Assembly: GCA_028455995.1 (NCBI GenBank)
Contig: JABELC010000003.1
Location: forward strand, 1,302,001 to 1,366,000
Direction of reading: 5' to 3'
Source of the DNA: Scleromitrula shiraiana
Lineage: Eukaryota > Ascomycota > Leotiomycetes > Helotiales > Sclerotiniaceae
Length of the DNA stretch: 64,000 nucleotides
The translations under genes and the position numbers were made by a program. Shown piece after piece: positions 34,528 to 47,996 of the stretch. The notes beneath the pieces are model-generated. The model was not told the DNA's origin, made no database searches, and saw only the letters and a program-made list of their open reading frames with translations. The first letter of the stretch is position 1. Each line of letters starts with the position of its first letter.

Positions 34528-37500
34528 ATGGCAACAGCAGCTCCCGCACGTAGAGGTGGATTTTCGGCATTGAAAGATTATTTTCTACCGCCTCCTATTC
34601 AACCAGTTGACGTCCCTGTGGCTCCTCTTAGTGATGCTCCACTAACTCGGGAAGAAATCGCTCAATTGCGAAGTGAACAAGCCCATGCTATAGATAGTTA
34701 CTTCGATGAGGAAGCGGATAAGGAGAACTATGATGAGTTCAGTGACAAGAATAGGCGCCTTCAATGGTTTCCGTTTATTACTCCCAGAGATCCGCATTGG
34801 CGACAGACACGAGACTATTACGCTGGTCTACTCAGAATCTCAACATTGGCTAATATTCTCAATGAACATTTTGAAGACATTCAGAAGATCCTACTCAATC
34901 CTCAAGCTTGGAGCGAAGAGGTACAAGCATTCCGAAATCTTCAGAGCGAAGAGTATTATGATAATCTGGGGCCAGGAGGATCATTTGAGGGCGAGCTTGA
35001 CAACCTTGCAACTAAATTGACCATGGCTCATTTTGGCCTGCCAGTTGCTCCAATGACGATGAACAATATTATGACTCTCGGGCCTGATTGGGAAGACTCA
35101 CAACATGACGAGCCAGATGCTCCATTACAACCACCACGACAACAGAGGGTGATTTATTCTGAGCGACCATTAGAATTTTTGGACTCATATCATGAGAGAG
35201 CATGGGGGCATCAAACCATACGGCGTATGTTATACATCAATTTATTTCCTTAGATAATCACTAACAATAATAGGGCCACGAACTCAGACGAGATTGAGGG
35301 GTGGTGCTGGTTCCCCTGATGAGTTGATTACTGAAGATGAGATCCAGTGGGGCACAACAGTTAATATGCGCGGGGGTGCAGCACCTCTTCTTGACGTGGA
35401 ATTGCAAGGTCCTTTTAAAGAGGAAGAACCTGAAACTGTCGCCGCTAAGCAAGCGGCAGTTTTCGATGCTTGTATCAGGTTACTCAGGATTGATCCGACC
35501 AAGAACTACAGTTTTGTACTTGCAATTTACGAAGGCACGGGCCCAAGAAGCATCGACAAGAGATTAACCGCTCAATTTAAGGTGACTAATCAAGAGGGTT
35601 TCCCATGGGACGAAATTGTTTCAAGGCTTATACTGCAGCGGACATATCCGGCGACCATACTTGTTACTAAAGAATATCCACAAGGCAAGGGCCCACCCGT
35701 ATACTTTGAAGATCGCCAGCGTATAGAAGATGCTTTCCCCAGCGATTCACATTTGAGCGAAGAATATTGGATGAACGAAGAATATTGGATTCATTCGTAC
35801 TTTGGAAAGACTTTGACTAGGCCGAGATTTACAGAATTTAAATCCAATGTCTTTAAACTCTTGGGGATAGATCCAACAACTGCTTGGCGATTCTTCATCG
35901 ATATTCACCGTCTTCAGGCAGGCGCACCTACACAAACTATTGAAGTTACTAGAAATAACTATCGAAATATATTAGTCACCATTATTAGAAACTCTCTCGG
36001 TCCCAATTTTTCCATCTTTGTACGCCTTAACGCTGACTCGCCAGTAAGCCAATCTGATGCATTGGAACCACCTAAAGACTTGTTAAATATAGTGAAGTTA
36101 GTCCAGAGATCAACAGAGACTTACTGGAAGATACCACTAGATTTGTCGCAAAACCATGGCATAAATCGCTGGCAACCTGCATTTCGCAGAGCGTTTTTAG
36201 CTATGTATGGTGAAGATCGTCCTTTGCGTGATATTGAGTTGGCGAGTGAGGACAGGCCCCCAGTAACTATTGGCGTTGGTGGCATGGAAGTTCACGTGGC
36301 TCTATTGGATCTAATCAGAGATATCAACGAAAGCCAAGCTGATGCCGAGAACCGGGAGACTATTACTCTTCAAATGATCCCTCAACAGGATTTACGCAAC
36401 CGTGTCTGTCTGCGATTGATTGGCTCTTCTCATACTTGGTTTGAAGACAGACAGACTCTTCAGGCGGATGGTTATCTAGAAGTCTGGCGTCAAATGGTTC
36501 TTTTCTTAGAAACGAGTCAAAGTGCTGGTATTCCCGATAAGATTAGAGTGTGGTTTAGTCCTGAAGAGCGTGAGAACAACATCGGATCGGTAATCATACA
36601 TATGGTTCAGCCTGGAACTCGTGGAACACAATATAATGATGATGAAAAAAGAGCCATTATGACAGAAGTATTTCAAGCTCGCTACCATGGAGCCTGTATT
36701 TGGTTCCGCCCAGAATATGACATTTTCACCATCAGAGATGATCGGGGTCTTGCGCATCAATGGGATGTGAGAGGAGACCACAACACACTCCAGGCATTCA
36801 ACGAAGCATTAGAAGAGATGTGGGCAGAGGACTATGTAGACTCTGATAGAAATTTTGTGCTAGTTGATCAGTACAGAAACAATACGTTCTCAATCACAAC
36901 ACGAACGTCAGCGGAAAGTTGGAGAAGAGATGTGTTTGACTGGTTCACCACCACAGATTTGTACATCCGACGAAAAGAAGTCCGCATATTTGGTAAGTTT
37001 AATTGACATCCATGCTGTATCTTTGACTAAAAAGATCATTAGTTCAACCCGATCCCGTCCCATGGGGTTATCAGCATACACAAGCCCTTGATGAAGACTC
37101 GTTGCATGTTGACCAAGTGCCTATATTACCTACTGCAGATCGAGAGCCACGGATTCCAAAATCGAGATTAATTCTTCCTGTCGTTGAGAAAGCCAAAACT
37201 CCCAAGTGGGAAACCTGGATGACTGAACAGCATCGCTTAGATTCTTTACAACGTCGCTCCTATATTCGTGATCAGTCTGTCATAGAACCCGGCCATAGTC
37301 CCGCTCCTCCTTTATATGGACCTAGTAGAGAATTACAACTGACAACATCCTTGTCTACACCTACTGTCTATACTCAGAGATTAACACCCACGGATATTTT
37401 GGGTTTAGTTCAAGAGAACCAAAAGCTAAGAAATGGAGTGTTGGACCGAACTCAAAATTGTAACATCTGCTCCGTTGGCTTGGCAGGTTACGAATATTCT

Positions 37501-39473
37501 GCCATACAGTCTCATTTCCAGAAACATTTGGTCCAACTTCAAAAAGAAGGACAATGCCCTCTATGTGAGCAAGAAAGCTGGTCAATTATGACGATGGAGC
37601 AGAGAAAAGAACATTTAGAGAAGCATCAAGCAGAAGCCGACACGGAAATGATACGCAATTTCTGGAATGATATCCAATGTCCAGTGTGTGATCGCAAATT
37701 GGCTGGCTATACGGCCACGCATATCCTCGAACATTTCGCAGATCATATGCCTGGTATTGTAGAGTTTTGCCACAAGTGCGGCCTCCGTCTATCTATCTGT
37801 ACCCACGCTGAGCAGGTTCACCATCGATATACATGTCTCGATAAACCAGATCGTACTCTCTCTGACCCTACACCTATTTTCTGCACAGGCTGTGGCCAGG
37901 ATCGAACAGATGAGACTGATCAAGAAAGAGAGGAACACGTCAGAGAAGCTGCAAACGACACAACTGAGAAGAAATTCTGTGACAAGTGTGGTATTGACAA
38001 AACCAATTGGATTGAGGAAGAGATTGTAAGGCATGATGATCGGTGTACTTCCCCTCGTGGTACAAGCAAGAAGTTCTGTCTAAGATGTGGAACAATGCTT
38101 GATGGTCTCAATGGTGAACAGTTAGACGATCATAGAGCATTCTGTGCAACTAGAACTAGAGAGCCAGAAAGTTTGAAAGCCCGGATTGAAGGTATGTCAC
38201 TATCATTCTTTGCATTTTTTTGGAGTTTTTTATTATATTTGTACACTCTCTACTCTTGTTAGTGGGGTATCAAGCTGATACCCTTCTTTCTAGTCCACGA
38301 AAAAATGATGGATCTTCATGAGGAATTTATACGTCGTGTTTGGATAGCACCACGACCGCTTACTGGACCAATAACTCTTACTGATTCTCCTCCTCCCTCT
38401 ACACAGAACTCAAGATTCGCACCAGAAACAATAATCGCACTGCGGCCAAAAATGCAGCCACCCTCGCCTGGATAACATCACGAACTAGGGATCTCGCGAA
38501 CCGTGAAAATGCACTGGCTGTAAGAGAAGCTCAATTACCACCGGAAGATCCAGCCCGTCCACCAGCCCACGCACAACCGAATAGAAATCTCGGAGAATGC
38601 CCTTATGATTTGTGCCATTTCGTAATTGACAACAATGTTGGTCGTAACGAGCTCTTGGAGCATCTCCGAGGGCACGCTGCAGGTCTTCGTGAGTTCAGTT
38701 ATTTTGAATGTCCATTAGGAAACTGTGGCGACCGTGTTCACGTTCCTGGCCCAAATGCCCGAATAAATGCTGTTGCAATTGAGGAACATTATCGTCATAG
38801 ACGCATAGACAGTATCGCAGACGCACGCATAGCAGTGGAGCCCGCGCCTGCTGCCGACCAAAGATATCTACAGCAAATTATGGAGCAATTCAGACGAGGA
38901 GACGAAATGCATCGTCTCTCAGTAAGTCGCCAGGCAACGCCTATTCCACGGCCAGGAGACCCAATGCCTCCGCCTCCAGGAGGCGCTGCAGCCGGTTTTA
39001 TGACGTCCGACTCTTATAAATCAGGATGGGCTTTCCAACCTCCGGGTGGTGCTAGCGGCAATATTAAAAAGAGTGTCGAGGTTGAACTACCATATGATTA
39101 TTATGAGCATGAAGATGATCTTGCGGATGATGATTATAACATCGAAGTGCATAGACCAAGACCGCAAGTTCCTTCTACAACCCACAAAACAAGAAGAAGA
39201 TCTCCAGCCAGGACAACCACGGCAGCATTAGCTTCGATTGTGGCGGCAGTGACACCCAAAGAAAAGAGGAAGGCTTCTCAGGTATTCTTAGATGAAAGTA
39301 AAGGAGCTAGCAAGAGATCGAAACCCGCGAGTGATGCTTCTGGGTCTACTGCTCCCTCGCAAACAGAACAACCTCGTCGTTCAGTGGGAAGACCGCCGAA
39401 GAAGCAGGAGAGTAGCGTTCCCGCTCCCGAGAGAAGGAGTACAAGAAGAGTAACAAGGACCTCTAAAATGTGA
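34528..39473 (+). CDS. Large multi-zinc-finger protein with AT-hook tail
   Basis: Five exons, 34528-35224, 35274-36992, 37043-38191, 38294-38335 (this donor is the least certain) and 38407-39473, give 1557 residues in frame. The first 230 residues are helical and acidic with a predicted disordered start. The next 570 are a long alpha/beta region of repeated folded-looking segments without a recognised enzyme motif. From about residue 945 come at least seven CxxC-type zinc sites with histidines spaced as in C2H2-like fingers (CNICSVG, CPLCEQE, CPVCDRK, CHKCGLR, CTGCGQD, CDKCGID, CLRCGTM). One more finger-like unit follows in the last exon (CPYDLCHFVIDNN). The tail is basic and lysine/serine-rich with an AT-hook core (GRPPKK) and likely nuclear signals. 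A DNA- or chromatin-binding role is inferred. The family is not recognised. Confidence 0.75.
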
Positions 39474-39812
39474 TGGTATGCAGAGTAATATTGTAAAGGT
39501 TTTTATTGATCTGAAGTTATATATTCGCTATTTTTGGTCTGATATAGTTTGGTTTTCACGGCTTACTAGGGTGTTCATTTTTTTCTTCTGTTTGTTTTTG
39601 AATAAGTATACAAAATGTAAAAATCTGGCTTGCTAAAATTATATACTATCTAAAACGTATCTTTAAGTTTTGTGTGTATGTCTATAAGGAAAACTTGCGG
39701 TTATCTCTCACCTGGATTTTTAACTTGACAAGATTATTTGTTCGATGACAATATGAATGTATGTTCAGAGCAACAGTAATACTAATGCGTGACTGACTAT
39801 GCCACCCCCAAT

Positions 39813-42005
39813 TTATCGATTGACATCAACTTCCCTCTCCACTGATTTTCTCTGCCTTTCCACCGACCCTCTAAAGCCATGATGCATCCCAAGATCCACC
39901 TGATTCATATTCCCGAAGTCCTTTTCCTCCGCATCAACACCGCCATCTACCCCAGATACCTGCACACCCCCTTGAAGATCCTCGCTTCTTACTCCCTCTA
40001 CAACATCCCCATAAATCGTCTGATCTATCAAAGTTTCCCCAGCCGGCCACTTCCAACTCACCAGCGTATAAACCACAATACTAGTCACAAATCCAAACAA
40101 CCAATCGAACGAATAAAGATGTTTTCCCCCCTCAGAAATCCGCACAGAATCACTCTGAGCCCCTGTTACCGGGTCCGTCACCAACGCAATACTGTATCCT
40201 AAACCTGGGAGATTAGGAGAGACCGCAACGAGGAGGGCAAGTAACGCTCTCCAATTAATACCATACCAATAACTATATCTCCCATTTGGATCATAAAGGG
40301 CCGGAACATCAATATGTTGTCTCTTAACCAGCCAATAATCACTCGCAAGAATACCCGCGATCGGCGCAAGAAAAACCGCATATCCCCCCATAAACGCCAG
40401 GAACGTGTCAGCAGAAGAGACAATCTTCCACGGAACAATCACCCATCCACCTATGACCGCCGTAATCACACATCCACGTTTGATATTTACATATCTCGGG
40501 AATAGCACCGTAACATCATTCGCGGCACTAATAGAATTAGCCGTGATATTCGTACCAACCTGTGCAATATACCACGCCGAAGCCGCGAAAAAAGCCGCCG
40601 CTCTACCGCCACGTCCGAGATCCAACCATTTGGATATGATCTGGAGGGGATCCCAGATTAACTCCCCATAGATGACGCTGGCAGCGGATGTGGTGACAAT
40701 ACCAATGACGCCGCAGAGAGTGAAGATTAGGGGGATAAAAGGCAGCTGGATGAATTGACCACGGGGCGAGCGTGCATAGCGGGAGAAATCGGGGATGTTG
40801 CAGGCGAGGGTGGCCCAGCTTCCTGTTACGGATGACATGCAGGAGAGCCAGAGGTAGGCTTTTTTGGAACCACTGACAGTTGGTTGGATTGCGAATATAG
40901 AACCCGAGCCGCCTGCTTTGTGGATGCACCAGCCCATCATTGCGAGGGCGGTGATGGGGGCGGCGATGATTTTGGTGATGAAGAGGTAGCGGAGTTTGGT
41001 GGGTGGAATCAGAAGTAGTGGAAGTTGGATTATCCAGAATAGAAAATAGCTACAAGTGATCGTAATCATTATATCAGCAAACAAATCCACTCTCAAACAT
41101 GGGCCATGAAAAGGAAACTTCATACCTAATCATCCCCTGAGTAGTAATACCCTGACTCTCCGGAATCTTATTCTTAACATTCCTATAACCAGGCCAAATA
41201 GCCTCAATCATGACCGTCAAACATTTCGCCCCATACGCACCCGCAACCCCCAGCCAAAACATAGCAAGTACAGCTCTAGACACTATGCAAAAGTACGCAA
41301 GGTAGTATCCGAAAGCTGAGCGGACGGCGACGGAAAATGGGATGTGGAGTTTTGCTCCTATGGCTCCGTTCAGAACTACGGGGATGGCTACACAGCTTGT
41401 TCCTACTACCATCTTTTTGGGGGATTGATGAGGGGATTAGTATACTTGAGAAGAAAACCATGAATATGGGAGAGAGAAATGAGATTAACCATACAATTGG
41501 AATTGCATCGCGCCATGTTAATCCAACAGCTAAAATCCCGCTCGCCGTTTCCCATGTACTAAGATTAATCGTATCGGTAGCCCAATACGCCATCCTACAG
41601 TGATGAGATCTTAATCATCAGCTTCATTTCGAACATACCCCATAATATTTTCCATCCATTCAGATTTATAACAGCGAAACCCAAATCAAAAAGACAAATA
41701 ATTCGACTTTAATCCATCATCAAAATACCACTCACCAATCCCACATTCCCCAAGTTCTCTCCTCTGGTCCTACGGGATCCATATCTTTATTTCTAAATAC
41801 CCCAAAAATTAGCCAACATTCACACCTTATCATCATCATATGGGGGCAAAAAAAAGGAATCAACTCACGACCAAACGCTCTCCGGAGCAAACGTACTCCT
41901 CTGTTTCGGTAATCGCCATGTCTCTAAAGAAGCAAGACTCCTAACATCAAGACTATGGTTATATCGAGCTTCGAGGTGTTGTTTTCTGGGTATAGGTATA
42001 TGCAT
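39813..42005 (-). CDS. NCS1-family nucleobase/allantoin-type permease
   Basis: Five exons on the minus strand (41869-42005, 41736-41792, 41495-41594, 41126-41412, 39813-41049) join in frame to 605 residues. The hydrophilic N-terminus is followed by the NCS1 start ERTWGMWDWMAYWATD. About 12 membrane segments follow, with the conserved blocks WETASGILAVGLTWRDAIPI, PVVLNGAIGAKLHIPFSVAV, AGGSGSIFAIQPTVSGS, TGSWATLACNIPDFSRYA and a C-terminal acidic/basic tail. Fungal members (Fur/Dal/Fcy types) import uracil, allantoin, uridine, thiamine or related compounds with protons or sodium. The exact substrate cannot be told. The protein would sit in the plasma membrane. The start at 42005 is the only one that extends the WRLPKQRSTFAPE leader without a stop. 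Confidence 0.9.
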
Positions 42006-42715
42006 TCCCAAGGTATATCTCTCTCTATCATTCCATGAAAGAAAAGAGGTGTAAAATTCAGGAAGTATGCCCTATAAGAAGAAGTGACTAAATCGATCAA
42101 GTATATAAACAGAAAGAAAGATATAAAATTTGAAAGCAGAAGTTCCAGCACAGAATAAACGCAGTCTCACGTCAAGTCAAGATAACCTCAAGCAAGATAA
42201 ACCCAGTACGACCTTCCCAGCTCGTGCAACGGGTGCCAAAATCCTTGCACTTGCATACCGTTCAATGTAACGAGCCTAGGAGGGTAAACTATGATATCAC
42301 ATCTCAGCTCGATACTCGATGCTCGTGATTCATATTAGTAACCATTTTGTTTCTAGAAATCTCGATTAAGAAGACTGTTTCAATATATTTGGATGAGATT
42401 GTAAGAGTAGAAATGGTCGAATTATACCGACGAATTACACCGTCGAATATGATGATGAGATAACCTCACATTGCCAAGCGAACGGCGCTCATTTAATTGG
42501 TTGGGAAACATCAATTTGATAGACAAAACATAAAAACATCATACAATCACATTCAAAATAGTTTTGTATCGAGACAAAAAAGCATTGTTATACACATCTC
42601 TCTATACTATCTCAATCCATCCACCGCCCCATGCATTCATTTATTATAACGCGCTTCACTGAATGCGACTTGATAAAATTACACTCTCTGCTTCCCCAAA
42701 AGCATCGCATCAAAT
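42006..42715. other. Intergenic region between NCS1 permease and RPN2 genes
   Basis: About 700 bp between two minus-strand genes, holding the upstream region of the permease and the downstream region of RPN2. No gene or repeat is seen. Confidence 0.35.
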
Positions 42716-45700
42716 CTATTCATCCTCCCCCTCAGTGAAGTATTCAAAGTCAGTTGGGACAGGAGCCTCCTCAGCGCCTTCCTCATCTTCATCAACGGCA
42801 GTCAATACACCTGCGGCGGCTGCCGCACCAGAAAATGCACCCGCAGCCTCATCTCGAGAATCTACTTGTCGACGCAAATTGAACGATTCATTATGCATGT
42901 CCTCAAGAGTTGTTGGAGCTGCAGCTTTCTCAATAGATGCCTTCTTGAGTTTCTCTTCGATCAAGACCTTTTCTTCCCCAGGTTGCGTATCGATCATTAG
43001 AATGACACCGCCAGTTGGCTTTTTGATAGGTGTGTATCGACCAGGTGGAAACGCGATGTACTTGATTTGAGCTGGAAGAACTCTCGACATATTCTCGATT
43101 TCGTAGCCGACCTTCTCCTTCTCAAGTTTCTTCTTGAGAGTTTCGGCAGGAGTTTCCTTCTCACCCTCTTCTTTTTTCTCATCACTCTTTTCTTCGTTGT
43201 CTTTCGTGGACCCATCAACATCCATCTTATCCTCAGCCGGAGCTGGAATCTTTGGTGTGGTAGGTGTTTGATCGATATCCATGCTCTCTCTGCGTTGAGC
43301 TCGTTCCTTCTTCTGAGCTCGTCGTTTGGCTTGTGCGGTTGTGGATAGAACAGCGGTTGCGATGAGAGTGGGTGCATCCTCAGTCTTGACTTCCTGCTCT
43401 GGTGGATAGTCGAAAAGACTTGGTCGAGTATTGCTTTGGAACTTGAAGCTTGGAATCTCAAGATCATGGTTTAATCCAATCAAAGAAGTAGGTGTGAAAC
43501 TCAACGACAAGAAATGTGTGAAGGGGAACCAATACCAGTATTGTGTAAAGACCGCCATACCCACAATTCCTGCCATGTTCAAATTACCTGTTTGTGTTTG
43601 TAATCCGATTGTGCAGTTGCGACCACCAGCATCAATTATACCCAATGCTAAGGCGCAACCAAACTTTGTCATGGCATCTTCATGACGATCTGCGACAATC
43701 TTGTTCAAAGTTTTGCGGATTTCGGCAACCTTGGGATTCATCGCCTCGTTCTGTTGTACCATGATCATCGCAAGAGAGATCAAAGCACCTTGTCGTACAA
43801 AGTCTGTAGGGTCTTTCATCATTGGCTCAAGCAAATCGATAGCCTCATCGAGACCAGTGCCAGCACAGGAGATGCCAAGGGCCATAGCAGCACCATATCT
43901 AACGTGTGGATTATACGATTCGGACAAAAGTTCGACCATTCGGGGGACACTTCCAGGCTTGCGGAATAAGATGAAACCCAAACTCATGACTGCGATACGA
44001 CGCACATCGTCATTAACATCGCTGACAGCAACATGAAGCAACTTACGCACTGCTTTATTGCTTCCTGTACCGCAGTATGCTAGTGCAACAGTCATGATAC
44101 CACCATAACGCAGAGTTGGGTCTGGGTCATTGAGTAATCCTTCAATGAGTTCATCGGCACCTTCTTGTCTGCCGTACATAATCAATGCCATACCGAGGGC
44201 AAGACCTCGAACGCTCTTTTCATGCTGGGTGTCATGGGCGTATGTGATCATATCTTCTAGAGCTTTGATGTTGCCAGTTCCCAACATGATAAGACCCATT
44301 GCAAGACCAACAGCCTCACCGTTGAGTGCTGAATCCGCATAAAGAACATTCTTCAGGCTTTCGTATATTGGTAAATCTCCAGTGGCCATACCGGCAATAC
44401 CCAAACCTAACGCACCACCATGCTGAATGACCTCTTCCTGAGTTTCAACGAATTGTTCTTTGAGGTATGAGAGAGCCTCAGCGCCGTGATTCGCATAGAT
44501 AAGACCGTAGGCATAGAGAGCACCACCCTGGCTATAAAGTGATCCACCAAGAGCATTTTTTCTTGGTAAGTAAGGTTCAAGGAGCTTTCGGCACTGGCTA
44601 AGGTTACCACGATGAATTACTCCGAGAGCGGCAGTAGCGGAAAACTTTGACCAGTTTACTGCCTTTCCTAGCCACTCCAAGTTATCGCGGAAGAATTTGT
44701 CATTTGTCGTGCCTTGATTCATGAATGCATTACAGAATGTAACAGCAGTATGGAATATCGAGTTTCGTCCCTCAAGACTGTCTCGGACCTTGTTAAGGAT
44801 GCTTAGATCAGTGTGGTTGTTTCGATAAAGAAATTCGAGGTTGAGCCTAATGGTTTCGCTGCCGTCGAGAATCTTTCGTATAGAATCGAAGATCTTGATA
44901 TGTTCATCCGATACTTCCTCTTCAGTTGCGCCAGCGCGGTCATTCAATTCTCCTAACAACTGGTCGGACTCCGTTGCTAATAAAATCATCAGTTACAGTT
45001 TTCCCTTAAAAAGAATCTGTTCACTCACGCTCTTTCTCTTCAGTGGCTGCAGCCGCCCTTTGCGGTAGAGACTTGATAACCTTTGCAAGAAATTCTTGCG
45101 TACCATTGTCGTATAAATCGAATGCGATTTGGTACGCAACAGCCGTTGAGCTTTGGTCGTTCTTTGCCTATAACAAGTTAGATCGGCCCTTTCATCAATA
45201 TAGAGTTGTGCGACTATAAAGTCTATATCAGGTACTTACCACCAACTTTTTGAGCATTGTAGAAGCCTGCTCATCCTGACTCAAATATACAACACATTTT
45301 GCGATTGAGAAATAATCCGGGGTAGGTATATCGTTGAGCAATTCCAGAATCAACTTGAGTATTTCCGTTCGAAGTCCTCTCTCTTGCACAACGCTCATGC
45401 AAATATCTAGTACATACTCCATCAAAATCTCTGTTGGTCGAAGTGCTCCTTCAGCTTGCTTTGAGCTCGACTTTTTCTCATCATCGCTAGCACGCTTGAT
45501 GACTCGTCGTAAGACTTCTAAGTTCCTAGCTTCGATGGCAATTCCTACAACCTGATGATAGTTACCAACCTCTAAGCAACTCTCAAAAAGTCTCTCAATA
45601 ACCCTCTGCAGTGCCCTTTGTGTAGAGATGTCCGGTAGTGCATTCGAGCTTGATGGAGTTCCCTCGATTACAGGCTGCTCCAACATAGTATCCGCGGATG

Positions 45701-46279
45701 CTCTAGATAAGAGAGATTTTGATGGAAGCGTAGACTGTGAAAAGGGTGTAGTTGGAGAAGCGAGCGCGGCAGTAACATTAGCATCACCAGCTCCGCTAGC
45801 AAATGTTGTCGCAAGTGTTGGCAGAGCAGTATCTTTCTTGGCCTGTTGAGGAGTAGCGTGGCGTTGCGCGGATATGCTGATGTAGGTGTCGACACATTTT
45901 GAAATGATTGTTTCTTCGAATTGCCCATCATTGTCGAGTTTGAAGAGGTCACCAGCTCCAAGAGCAAATGTCATACTCTCATTGTAAGCTTGCAGATGAT
46001 AATACACTTTGGCCAAAACCAATGATGCTAATTGTCGCTCCGGAAAGGATTCATCTTCGTAGAGCTCCTCACTAGATGTGGCCAAATCAGTATCTAGTTG
46101 GTGGGATCTGAGGGTATGCAGATGTTGTAAATAACATACATTTGAGCAACAGAACCTGCGACTTCGGTCCACAGTGTATCAATATCATCATTTAAAGTCT
46201 TCAGAGCAAATATCTTCAGCTCCAGTTCTTCATCCTCCAAAAAGCCTAATAAACCACAAGCTGTGGTAAGACCAGGCAT
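42716..46279 (-). CDS. RPN2: 26S proteasome regulatory subunit RPN2 (PSMD1)
   Basis: Four exons on the minus strand, 46140-46279, 45240-46071, 45029-45167 and 42716-44976, encode about 1123 residues. The start MPGLTTACGLLGFLEDEELELKIFA and the later EELYEDESFPERQLASLVLAK match the N-terminal helical part of RPN2. Typical proteasome/cyclosome repeats follow (for example GGALYAYGLIYANHG and VRYGAAMALGISCAGTG). The C-terminus is a long acidic/lysine-rich tail and a final region (FPPGRYTPIKKPTGGVILMIDTQPGEEK). RPN2 is a scaffold of the 19S base that binds the ubiquitin receptor RPN13 and positions substrates. The gene is essential in fungi. No lesion was seen. The exon 3/4 junction is less certain by one residue. 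It is divergent from CET1. Confidence 0.95.
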
Positions 46280-47996
46280 GGTTGGTAATAAGTTTCACTT
46301 TATAACCTTGAATTTCGAAATGGTAATTATTCAAGAATCTTCAATGAAAGAGAGTTGTTGATGAAAAGAGAAATAAAATGAAAAGGAATTTAGATGAACT
46401 ATTGTTTAATATTCGTTGATATCTAATGAGAGTATGTATTGGTAACGCACACTCTTTCTACGTCTCAAAAGTATTGTATTGCATTAGACAAGACCACCAG
46501 GCACACTTCTGGCACGTCAACAGCTTGAAAGACACTTAACTATTTTAGGTATAGATAGAAGGTTCTACCGCTTTATGCCGCCAGTACAAGGATAGACTAA
46601 TGTGCTTAATCAGCGGGTAGGCACTGAATGGCGAGGCTGAGATTTTGATGATTATTTTAATTGATACCTAAGGCATCAATTATTATTTTATTTTATTTTT
46701 TTTTTTTCAATTAAAGAGCCTTGAGTATAATTATTAGTAAATACTATCTATGAATGATGAAATACACTGTACTTCGTTCGTACTGTACTCAAGTCCTCTA
46801 GCTATAGATAAATATAAAAATATACGGAATTCCGTAAAAATATATAAATGTATAAATGTATAAATGTATAAATGTATAAAAAACTAATCTAATAAAATTG
46901 AGGATACAAAAGTATACTTCCAGTTTCTTTCTCTTTTTTATACCAGTTACATTCGATCTATCAATTCACTCCTATTCTATACATAAACCTCAAACATTTT
47001 ACCCAGGTACTTCCCTTCCTTCCGTACTGCACTGCACTGCACTGCACTCCACTGCACTCCACTGCACTGCACAATATTTCACCACCATGACATGACCCGG
47101 CAGTTCGTCTATCTACCTGGATAAGGGATAAGGGATAAGGGAAAAGGGAAAGGATACTACCACCCACCATATGTATGTACATAGTATGTAGGTTGCTGTA
47201 GTTGCTAAGGGGGGTTAAAAAAAAACAAAAAGAAATCTTGGGTAAAAGTTCTCAATCGATAGTAAACTTATTAATTATCATTACTCTCGCTCTCGCTCTC
47301 TTGCTCTTGCTCTCTTACTCTTGCTCTCTAGCTCTCGCTCTAGCTCTAGCTCTAGTTCTCTCTATCTCTTTGCGCCGTCTCATCCCTCTACTCTCGTCTC
47401 TATCTTTCTTCTTCACACTTCTCAGACACATTAATAGTTCCAAGTCAATTCACTTTTTTTCTTCGACCTACCATTAAAGGACATATCTATCACCCTATTC
47501 ATGTTATTATTATAATTATTATCTATCTATCTATCTATCCATCTATCCATCTATTAATTTTGGAAAAATTATCACCAATTCCTATAATATATTCATTTTG
47601 AAGTGACTACAGTATTAATATTTTTGAGAATTTATCACATTTTAAACAGAAATTTTGAGAAATATTCAAATTATTGTATACTGTTCCTTCTGTTCCAGGT
47701 TGTTTGCGTAGTCCTAAACTTTTTTTTGACACTTCTTCTTTGTCCGAATGCGTTTGCGCCAACATCAATATCCCAATAGCCAGATATCCCATTACTTCGA
47801 AACCCAGATCCATCGAAATTGTACAACACATTATTGTATTATCTATCAAATGATCGACAGTCAAGTATTTATAAAGAGATATTGAGAAGTGTGAAGTGTG
47901 CGGAGGTTGAATAAAGGTGTACCATATCTTCCCCCCCCCCTCCCAAATCATTACTGGTGCACCACCCCCCGGAACTCAACGAGTCGCAAAGCAATT
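46280..47996. repeat. Divergent intergenic region rich in simple repeats
   Basis: Between RPN2 and CET1. It holds several microsatellites: (tataaatg)n at about 46842-46879, (actgc)n at about 47026-47073, CTCT/CTCG pyrimidine runs at 47282-47370, (atct)n at 47519-47555, and a C run near 47932-47941. The long pyrimidine stretch is typical of fungal 5' regions. No gene is supported; short frames here follow the repeats. Confidence 0.7.
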
